Assembly: GCA_007115705.1 (NCBI GenBank)
Contig: QXEO01002100.1
Coordinates: forward strand, 1-64,000
From: Dactylis glomerata
Taxonomy: Eukaryota; Streptophyta; Magnoliopsida; Poales; Poaceae
Reading direction: 5' to 3'
DNA: 64,000 nt
Of this stretch, positions 54,903-64,000 are shown piece by piece. The position numbers and the translations under genes were made by a program. Position 1 is the first letter of the stretch; each line of letters starts with the position of its first letter. Under the pieces are notes generated by a model that made no database searches, was not told the DNA's origin, and worked only from the letters and a program-made list of their open reading frames with translations.

Positions 54903-57831
54903 TTCGCAATTTTCTGCGCCTAGCTCAAAGGCGTTAAAGAAAAGCACTCTTGGGAGATAACCCAATGTTTTATTTTCAGTACCTTTTCTTTTATTTGAGT
55001 CTTGGAAGTCATTACTACTGTAATGACCGCTCCTTATCTTGTTTATTTTGTTTTTGTGCCAAGAGAAGCCTCTAATTTGAGTGAGGTAAAGATTTGGGGA
55101 TGTTGCTGTCCTGAAACTATTTTCGGTGCTGCACCGTAAAAATTCGTATACATTCTCTGTATATCTTTTGGACCTGCAATTTCTTGTGCATATGCCCCAG
55201 GTTATATCCAAACTTTCATTAGTTGAACACTTTTTGATTTGAGCAACAGAAAACCCCTCAAAAATTCGACCTTTGTCAGCTGTTCTATTTTGACAGATTT
55301 CTGCCAATATTTGTGTTTGCCGCTTTATCGCTTTCTTTTGAGTTCTTTTGATCATGGAACTTTTGGGGAAGTTGCTACAGTAGTATTTGCTATATATGTG
55401 GTGGTTTTGAGTTGAAACCTGAAGCAAAAAAGGTTGATTATATGTTATGCTACACTAATGTTGCTAATAGATTTGTGTTTAGTTTTGTATGAAGGAAGTT
55501 TTCAAGTGTAGGGATTGGAGAATGATGAGATGAGTTGAAGAATGGACAAAAGCTCAAGCTTGGGGATGCCCATGCATCACCCCAAGAAATATCCAAGAAG
55601 TACAAGCGTCAAAGCTTGGGGATGCCCTCGAGGCACCCCTTCTTCATCGGCAAAAATCAGGCCACCTTTCAAAACACTATATTTTTATTGCTTCATGCAC
55701 TATGTGTTTTTCTTGGAGCGTCAGTTGTTTTAGTTTTCTTAGTTAGTTTTGTTTTGTTTGCTGCAATAAATGGTTGGACCCCAACAAATTTTCTTTGGAG
55801 GAGATGTACTCATTTTCATTTGCAAAGAACACTCCGTTTTTCATTCTTACAATTTCACCGGGTGTTCTTCTTTTTCTGCTACTGCTTTTGGTTTTCATTT
55901 TCGCCTTGATTTGCATTCAGATCTTCTTATATTTGTTTATCAAGGTGTATTTTTGCCTCTGATATTTATTGGTTTTCATCAAAAGAGGTGTCTTTAAAAA
56001 TTTCAAATGGTGTTGGAAAAGAGAAAAAGCTTTATGCAAAAAAGTTGTACAAGAAGGAGCTTGTGTAGACTGTGGCTTAGGCTTTTTCATGTCATGCTTG
56101 ATGTTTTTTTGATGGTATGCTTAGTGGTTTTGCTGTAGCATGACTTGTCTCAAATAACTGAGATTGCTTAATGAGCCTTTGAAAAAATCGTGCATTGTTT
56201 TTAATTGTATGGAAGCATTATTTTGGTTTCTCCTTGATGCTTTATTTGGGTTGACTTGGCGCATGCTCACACATGTTAGACTCTTACAAAGTCGCCAATA
56301 GCCTCTATGATCATTTAGTTTTTGACTTTTGATGCCATCTTATGCTTCTTTTAATATCGCTTTGTCGCTTTGCATGATTATGGCCATTATTGCTCTCTTA
56401 GTTGGTCGCTCCCAGTCTTTTGCTAGCCCTCACCTTGTACTGAGTATGAGCTCTACTCGTGCATCCAACTCCTAAAAGCCAAAGTTTGCCAAAGTGTCCA
56501 CCATACATACCTACTAGCAATTTGCTATTCCAAGTAAATTTGACTTGCTTTTATTTTCTCTTCAAATTAAACTCTTACCAGTGTTATGCGAAATTCGGTC
56601 AGTAAAGCTCTTACGAACCGGAAGGCACACTTTACTTTTCCTGTTCTTAAAAATTTGACATTGTGGTCTCTTATGTTGAGTTGTTATGCTTGCAAGTTGT
56701 AAGTTGGAGACTAGCCGAGCCATGCAGTCATGGGCAAGGTTTCAACATTGCACTTCTTACTTGAGTTGATATCGTGATCTTTTGTTTATGGATGCCCACG
56801 GTGTGAAATGAATTGGGAATCTTGTGGGGATCATGGAGTTTGTATATGTGTTAGGGAAACGCCGGGCCGCTAATCTAAGCCATGCATAATTCATGGTGGA
56901 AATTTGCAGCATACCCATGGTGAACATTCGACGACACATCTCACAATAAAAAGCTAAACAAATGGCAAATAAAAGAGATGTTGAGGTGTTCATTGTCTGC
57001 TTGTCCTGTCATTTTGATGTGGGCTTGTTCCATGTCATCGGGCACGGAGGTATCCCATTGGAGGTTCTCAATGATATGCATATACTTATAATGACAAGAG
57101 CCTTGCTTGGGACTCTAAGTAAAGTAGCATGAGGTTTGGGTACTCGTATTCAAGGGACACAAGGTTTTCAACTTATGATTTGTCAAGCATATGCATCATA
57201 ATTATTCTCGCATTAACTTTAACCATTCAAGATGCTTATGATGGGGACAATGAGAGCTCAAAGCTGGTAAGTACCATAATTTTTGAAGGTTATAAAACTT
57301 GCAATCACTGCTTCCCTCTGTGAAGGGCCTTTCTTTTACCTTTATGTTGAGTCACCACCTTCTATCTTTATGCACCATTAAGAGAGCATAGTTGTCATTC
57401 TTAGTATAATGTGCATTGTCCCAAAGTTCATTGATTGATTCATATTGTTGGTTTCACTTGTTCTCAAATTATTTGTATCTAGTCGCCCTCTTAAACTTGA
57501 AGGTGTCCTATGCATTTATGTTTTGCTCTCTTTGAAGGACAAGCTGAAAACCATTTGTATGTTTTTCCTTATGATTTGAACACACATTTGACTTTCATTG
57601 TTTCATTTTCATGATCTTTTGTTTGTGTTCATTTTCATGTTTACAACATAGTTGCTAAGTTCTTATTGTCAAGATTATATCTTCATGCCCATGCTTTAAG
57701 TTCTTATGATCCCTGCTCACAAATGCTTACATATATGATCAAGATTGTGTAGGTGCATGTCACCTCAAAAATTATTCTTTTGTTATCATTTACCTACTCG
57801 AGGACGAGCAGGAGTTAAGCTTGGGGATGCT
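54903..57831 (+). other. Element 4 non-coding 3' region
   Basis: It matches Element 2 13242-16165 nearly throughout; no gene. AAGCTTGGGG occurs at 55556-55565 and 55612-55621 and as the 3' polypurine tract at 57817-57826. H1 is at 56442-56458 and H3 at 57311-57325. Confidence 0.82.
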
Positions 57832-59500
57832 AGATACGTCTCCAATGTATCAATAATTTTTGATGCTCCATGCTTGTTTTTACACCATTTGCCTAATGTT
57901 TCGTTACACTTCGTGGCACTTTTATACATTTTCTGGAACTAACCTATTAACAAGTCGCCACAGTGCCAGTTCCCTGTTTTCTGCTGTTTTTGTGTTTCAG
58001 AAGTGATACATAGGAAATATTCTCGGAATTGGACGAAACAAGTTCCTAAAGTCTTATTTTGTCCGGGAGCTTCCAGTCATCCGAAGGAGAGAAGGAGAGG
58101 GCCCACCAGGGGCCCTCACACCTGGCTGGCGCGGCCCAGGCCCTGGCCGCGCCGCCATGGTGTGAGGAGGCCTGGGGCCACCTCTGACATCGTCCCGTCG
58201 CCTATAAAGACCCCCCGACGGGAAAAACCTAAGTACCCGATCACTTTTCCAGAACACATCGCGATCCGCCGCCGCCGTCGACCCGAAGATCGGGAGGGTC
58301 CAGAAGCTCTTCCTGGCACCCTGCCGGAAAGGGGAATCGCCACCGGAGGTCTTCTTCATTGCCATGCTTGCCTCCGGAGCGATGAGTGAGTAGTCTACCT
58401 TGGACTATGTGTCCATAGCAGTAGCTAGATGGTTGTCTTCTCAACCATGTGCTTCATGTTTAGATCTCATGAGCTGCCCTACATGATTGAGATCACCGTT
58501 ATGTAATTCTACATGTTTGGTTTGTTGGGATCCGATGAATATTGGTGTTATGATTGAGTTGCTGTACTGAATTATATCTTTTGTTATCTCTATGTTGTTT
58601 ATGATCTTGCATGCTCTCCATTGTTAGTAGCTATCTTGGCCGAGTAGTTGCTAGTGACTCCAAGAGGGGGTATTTATGCTCGATAGTGGGTTCATGCCTC
58701 TATTTAATCTGGGGGAGTGACAGAAACCTCTAAGGTTGTAGATGTGTTGTTGCTACTAGGGAGAAAACAACATTCATATGCTCAAGGGCATATGCTTTGT
58801 TTACATTACACACTTTGCTTAATGCAATTATCTGTTGTTCGCAACTTAATACTTGTGGAGTTCTCGGATTGATTCACCACAAGTGGATTATTAGTCATAG
58901 ATGCAGTTGGATGGTGGTCTATGTATTTTGTTGTAATGCACAGAGTAAATCTCATAGTGATCTTCTTGACATATCACGTTTATCTTTATTCTATCAATTG
59001 CCCAACTGTAATTTGTTTACCCAACATGTGTTATTTATCTTATGGAGAGACACCACTAGTGAACTGTGGACCCCGGTCCTATTTCCATCATATTGCTATC
59101 ACCTGTTACTTTACTTGCAGTGTTTACTTTACTCGCATACTTCTACTATTTTCCACTCGATACGCTCATAACCTTTGTTTCAAGCAAATCGGTGAGATTG
59201 ACAACCTCATCGCAAGTTGGGAACAAAGTACTTGGTTGTGTTGTGTGCAGGTTCCGCGTTGCAGCTAGCAAGCAAAGCTTGGACGAGGCGCCATATATAA
59301 ATTGTCCAAAGCTGTCGCAAACTAGCAAGCATCACCTTCAGTCGTTATTGTCTGCTCTTCTCCTGATCGACATACCTTGGTTTCTTAACTGAGGGAAAAC
59401 TAGCTGTTATATTCATCATACCTTCCTCTTGGGGTTCCCAACTGGCTGGTCATTCACCATGCACAAGGAATCTTCTGGTGCCGTCACCCACGTGCCAGCA
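57832..59500 (+). repeat. Element 4 3' LTR
   Basis: 1,669 bp. The first base is mutated (AGATACG where TGATACG is expected). It ends GTGCCAGCA before TSD GTGAA and retains the 407 bp missing from the 5' copy (between 58889 and 59295). Confidence 0.93.
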
Positions 59501-60297
59501 GTGAACCTTCCCAATATGTTAAACTAACAATGTCTGTGGTGCAGGATTTTAGATTTAGTTGGTCTACTTCCAACCCCATGGTTCATTATAAAATCTATAA
59601 CAAATCTGTGGACTTGCCTCTCGATGTTTTCTGTACAGCTATTAGAGTACCACAGTGGGGATCGCTCGAGAAGATAAGGGGGCAGCCTAGGCCATTGTTG
59701 GAACTATATGAGGAGATTTGTCAAGGAAGAAGCTTCACAGGAGAGGGTGGTAAAACTCGAAATATTCATTTCCCACCCATTCGGTATTTTGCCTTCTTTA
59801 TTGCCAAATTTGTTCTTGCTAGGAAATCTGCAAGTAAATTATCTCTTCATGATCTAGCTTTTATTGCTGCTGCTTTGAGGCGTGATAGGACTTACCATTT
59901 GGGTGCCTTAATAGCTTTCCGTCTTGATGTTAATCGTGAGAAAGGGGGAATCTGTGGGGGACTTATAGCTTCACGCCTGTTAGCTTTGCATGGTGTAATG
60001 CCTCATTTTCTAGATCTGCAGTTCCCCGAGGAGAAACTTGATCTTAGTTCTATGATTCATCATAAGTTTATTTCTCCTCCTGCTAGTTTGATTAATTTAA
60101 CATTTGAGCTAACCTTTTTCAAGAAGACTACCTGGAAGGTAGTAAAGACTGATCGATCAGTCCGTTTGCCTGCACCTCTTTTGTTTAACCTTGATCACAG
60201 GAATGGATGGTCGCTCACTGAGGATGAGCTTGATGCATACGTAGAGGAGCACCCGCCGCCTGTGCACGATGAGGAGGGTACCAAGGAGTCAGGTTAG

Positions 60298-62410
60298 CCC
60301 TCCAACATTGCAAACTTTCCTTATGAGCAACCTTACTATGATTATGCGCCATCAGCGTCATCTTCACGAGAGCCAGGGTACGATTACACCCTTAATGACC
60401 CACCAGCCTAGAGGAACTATTGGAGTTGGGATTGATCTCCACTTAGGCCAAAAGCCTAAGCTTGGGGGGAGGTACGCCGACGATTCACTCATCTACGTAT
60501 CATATTTTGTCGGTCCTATGTATATCCATGTTTCACTTTCTTTATTGTTCTTGTTCTTATTTCCACTTTTCCAAAACACAAAAAGACCAAAAATATTTCC
60601 GTTGTTTCTCTTTGTTTGCCTTTTTAGTTTTCTACCTTTGGTTTTGCTTTACTTGCTATTTTCGGTTTGCTATTTGAAAAATCCAAAAATATTTTGCTTT
60701 GTTTGCTATTTCCTTCTGCTCTTGTTTCAAAAATCGAAAACCCAAAAATATTTGTTGTTCTTCTTCGGTTTTGTAAAGTTTATTGCAGAGTTCAGTCCCC
60801 CGTTACTCTATTGGAGCTTGGTATTCACTTTATATTATTCAAGCCACACAAGTGAAGAGCAATAATGACGACATATGACAATCCGAGATGTGGTAAGAGG
60901 CTGGTATGAACTCTATTTGTTTTCATTTTTGTACATATACTCATCTATGTGGACATGCTTAGTCGGTTCATGTAAGGTATATGTTATCTAATGGATGCTT
61001 TGTAGTTCTTGCTTTCGTATGATTAGTTCCAATTTACTAATAGTTTGTAGTATGTCATGTAGACGCTTGCATGCATTATTTTATTCATATGTTATTGTGG
61101 TATCCACCTCTGAAAGCTTCATTTGAATCGACTTGGCACATGCTCAAGCATGCATATGACTGAACAAAAGGTCAATTAAGCCTCGATGATTTACTTTGCC
61201 TCAGAGTTCTTGTATCATTTTTATGCCTAAATTAATTTTGTTTTGTCGCAAGCATGATTATGACAGTTATTGCTCTCTCGATTGTCGCTTCCCAGTCTTT
61301 TGCTAGCCTTCACTTGTACTGAGTATGAGCTCTACTCATGCATCCAATTACCAAAAACCAAGTCTTCCAAAGAATCCACTATAAATTCCTATGCATGGTA
61401 TTTGCAAGCCATTCCAAGTAAATTTTTATGTGCTACCTTTCAAAACTTTCAACTACTTCTCATTTTGTGCCACTATTTTTAGCTCATGGGGACGTAGTGG
61501 TCGGAATTGCTATCTTCCATATTAAATTAAGTACCCCTCGACTAGGCAGCTTCATCTGCTCGTCATTAATTTTGCATGAGAGCTGGTCAGACCATTATAA
61601 TCTAATTCTAAAAAGAAAGAAAAAAGGCACTCCTCCATGGAATGTGAAAGTTGGTGGGCACCCGATGGAATCGGTTAGCCATGGTTTGAGAAAGAGAAAA
61701 GGTGGGGAGGAGTGCCAAAGCTTTATAAAAGAGCACCAATGTGCCAAAATTTCAAAGAACTCGGAACCGCTCTCACTTGTTTATTATGGAAGATAGCAAG
61801 TCCCCATTGCCAGTCGTTGACATGAAACAACCACCTCTCAAAATAAATTTTTATCTCTGTTTTACAAATGAAAAGCTCTAGCACATGTTAAATCCCTGCT
61901 TCCCTCTGCGAAGGGCCATTCGTTTACTTTTATGTTGAGTCATCATCTTCTAACTTTAAAGCACTTCTTGAGAGCATAGCTGTTATTCTTAGTGTGATGT
62001 GCTTGTCCCAGAACACGGTTAATTGTGGTATAACTTTGATGCTTGTATCTTTGATATTTTTACTTCTAGTCTTCCCTTGGACTTCAGAGGTGCCTCAGCA
62101 TTTATTTTTTGCTCCACAAATAAAGGCAAGCTGGATACCACTCTTTCATATCATTTATGCACATTACAATCTTGTAGCTTCTTATGTACATATTACTTGT
62201 TATTAGTGCATTGGCACTCTTTCATAGCTTGCTTGACTATGAGGTGACATTAGTTGCATATTTCTTATTATGAATTGCCTGAGTATTTGATCACATAGTT
62301 AGTATATATACATCATATGAAGCAAATGTGTTCGTGAAAGTTTCTTTTATCGCTCTCAGTTGTTAACTGAATTGCTTGAGGACAAGCAAATAGCTAAGCT
62401 TGGGGGGAGT
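60298..62410 (+). other. Element 3 non-coding 3' region with H1-H2-H3
   Basis: No supportable gene. AAGCTTGGGGGGA occurs just after the ORF1-like gene at 60458-60470 and again as the 3' polypurine tract at 62396-62408. H1 is at 61321-61337, H2 at 61626-61716 (11-bp stem GGCACTCCTCC/GGAGGAGTGCC) and H3 at 61899-61913. A pyrimidine-rich run fills about 60530-60780. Confidence 0.78.
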
Positions 62411-63807
62411 TGATACGTCCAAAACGTATCTACTTTCCCGAACACTTTTTCTATTGTTTCTCCCCTAATTTGTGTGTTTTGAATACAACTAACACGGACT
62501 AACGCTCTTTTCAGCAGAATTGCTCTGGTGTCTCGTTTTTGTGCAGAAATCCAACTTTCAGTAAAAATTCGGGAAAAATCATCAAAAATCCTATTTCACC
62601 AGAAGACCTACGGAGCCAGAAGACGAGATGGAGTGGAGGCACGAGGCCTCCACACACACAGGGGGCGCAGCCCAGCCCTGGCCGCGCCCACCTGGTGTGA
62701 GGGCGGCTCGGCCGTCGCCTCGACCCCTCCTTTCGCCTACATATACCCCTTTACCTAAAAATATCGGGGAGACGACATTTTTCCCAGATAGACTTCCACT
62801 ACGCCGCCGCCATCAGAAACCGCGATTCGGAACCAGAAACTCTATTCCGGCACCCTGCCGGGACGGGGATTTGGAGGAGATCTTCATCACCATCATCACC
62901 GACGCTCCTCCATCGACCGTCCATGACTCCCCCATCCATGTGTGAGTAATTCCCCCGCTGTAGGTGAGGGGATGGTAGGGATTGGATGAGATCGTTCATG
63001 TAATTTGATATGAGATTGTTAGGGCATAGTGCCTAGTATCTTTATTTAGTCCCTATGACATTGTTGCAACTTGTTGTGCTTAATGCTTGTCACTTTGGGC
63101 CCGAGTGCCATGATTTCAGATCTGAACATGTTATTATTTCTATGATGATACTTGTTGTTTATGGTCTTACCTACAAGTTGTATACACATATTGTTGTCCG
63201 AAACCCGAGGCCCCAAAGTGACAGAAATTAGGATAACCGGAGGGGATGGCTATGATGTGAGGATCACATGTGTTCACCGAGTGTTAATGCTTTGCTCCGG
63301 TACTTTATTAAACGGAGTACCTTAATTACCAGTAGTTTCCCTTGAGGCCCTACTGCAACAGGCTGGTAGGACAAAAGATGTCGTGCAAGTTTCTCCTTGT
63401 GAGCACGTACGACTATATACGGAACACATGCCTATGATTGTTTGAACTAGGATGCTTTATCATTATTTATCTACAATGCCCATGTCTCATTGATTTCATG
63501 AATTATCTTATCCATGCAACGCCCATAATCCATCCCTATACCTACAGTATTTGTTCCTACTATTTACTATTACTACTATCATCGCTGCTATTTTACTACT
63601 GCTGTTACTGTTTCACTACTATCACCACTATAAAACTGTTGCTACTGATAAACCACTGCGAGTAAGACTGTTTCCAGGTGCAGCTGAATTGACAACTCAT
63701 CTGTTAAGGCTTACATATATTCTTTGGCTCCCCTTGTGTCGAATCAATAAATTTGGGCTTTACTTCCCTCGAAGACTGTTGCGATCCCCTATACTTGTGG
63801 GTCATCA
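62411..63807 (+). repeat. Element 3 3' LTR
   Basis: 1,397 bp, TGATACGTCC to GGGTCATCA, followed by TSD CGCCC. It is close to the 5' copy, with scattered substitutions. Confidence 0.93.
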
Positions 63808-64000
63808 CGCCCCTTCGCCGATAAGAAGTCTCGGGATGGAAAACCCTAGAACAATCGACGTTTTTCCCAGAACAGTTCCGTAGCGCCGCCGCTATCGAAG
63901 ACAAATTTAGGGGGATAGAAGTCTCTATTCCGGCACCCTACCGGGACGGGGAAGTGCCCCCAGAGCCATCTCCATTGGTCTCCATCGCCGTCTCCGCCGT
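63808..64000 (+). repeat. Element 5 3' LTR, resumed, cut by the window end
   Basis: After TSD CGCCC the sequence continues CTTCGCCGATAAG..., equivalent to the CCTTCGCCTATAAAG region of related LTRs, although the TATA box is not preserved. It is followed by a CGCCGCCGC stretch near 63890 and the window edge. Confidence 0.75.

Larger units (their letters stand above)
52606..59500 (+). mobile_element. Element 4: short pol-less element with a divergent gag/protease-like ORF
   Basis: 6,895 bp with TSD GTGAA at 52601-52605 and 59501-59505. LTRs are 52606-53867 and 57832-59500. Leader, primer site and 3' non-coding region match Element 2 closely, but the single ORF is different. No RT or integrase. 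Confidence 0.94.
52417..60297 (+). pseudogene. Athila ORF1-like gene of Element 3, split by Element 4
   Basis: Coding segments are 52417-52605 and 59506-60297; together they make 327 codons with no internal stop, since Element 4 and one TSD copy fall exactly between codons. The product has an N-terminal helical region, then LTMSVVQDF...LPLDVFC, IRYFAFF and a GGICGGLIASRL segment. From memory this resembles the ATHILA ORF-1 family (PF03078), whose function is not established. No signal peptide or clear membrane anchor is seen; the C-terminus is acidic. The gene was intact until the Element 4 insertion, in contrast to the stop-ridden gag of the same element. Confidence 0.6.
47446..63807 (+). 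mobile_element. Element 3: Athila-like element with gag-protease and ORF1-like gene, no pol
   Basis: LTRs are 47446-48845 and 62411-63807, with TSD CGCCC at 47441-47445 and 63808-63812. The order is primer site, gag-protease (four stops), a U3-like spacer, an ORF1-like gene (split by Element 4), a 2.1 kb non-coding region, a polypurine tract and the LTR. No RT, RNase H or integrase is present anywhere between the LTRs. The LTRs are closely similar by eye, so the element is fairly young despite the stops. Confidence 0.93.

Noticed and set aside
60269..60865. 198-residue open frame after the ORF1-like gene
   Set aside because: It overlaps the ORF1-like gene end in another frame and is mostly a pyrimidine-rich, Phe/Leu-rich translation of non-coding DNA.

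Overview
The window is plant DNA made wholly of nested LTR retrotransposons. I see no host gene, rRNA, tRNA gene or CRISPR array. It fits a Triticeae grass (wheat, Aegilops, barley or rye). A BARE1/WIS/Angela-type Copia LTR is present (minus-strand start TGTTGGAATTATGCCCTAG). Around it are several Athila-like Ty3/gypsy families whose LTRs open TGATACGT and whose primer-binding sites match tRNA-Asp, plus a 15 kb Tat-lineage element with dual RNase H and a tRNA-Lys primer site. Family names beyond lineage level are from memory. Boundaries rest on paired LTRs and 5-bp target-site duplications (TSDs) read directly.

Layout, outside to inside. Element 5 (plus; 45264-47445 and 63808-64000) is the outer host. 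Element A (minus, pol-less; from before base 1 to 45263) sits in it, with its 5' LTR at 43611-45263. Element A carries a solo Copia LTR (1973-3694, TSD GTAGC) and Element 1 (5655-25515, TSD GGGAC), which has a decayed gag-pol and an extra ORF. Element 1 is broken by Element 2 (9275-17828, TSD AGCAT; young, intact gag-protease, no pol) and, in its 3' LTR, by the Tat-type element (TSD CCTGG). The Tat insertion and its flanks occur twice in tandem: once as a solo LTR (23419-24341) and once full length (26712-41660). On the right, Element 3 (47446-63807, TSD CGCCC; gag-protease plus an Athila-ORF1-like gene, no pol) sits in the Element 5 3' LTR, and Element 4 (52606-59500, TSD GTGAA) sits inside the ORF1-like gene.

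Coding content. The Tat element encodes gag-protease-RT-RH-aRH-integrase on the minus strand in one frame with two stops. On the plus strand it carries an opposing seven-exon gene with its own TATA box, a PF04195-type domain and coiled coils. Elements 2, 3, 4 and A carry gag/protease-type ORFs but no reverse transcriptase or integrase, so they would need enzymes in trans.

Most notable signal. Athila-like elements with different LTRs and different coding regions share a non-coding 3' module of small hairpins (H1, H2, H3) at nearly fixed spacing from each other and from the 3' LTR. H1 shows a compensatory stem change. Elements 1 and 3 also have an internal copy of the GC-rich LTR hairpin just upstream of their extra ORFs. 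This looks like a shared cis-acting RNA system that could let pol-less elements use a partner's machinery; that function is inference.
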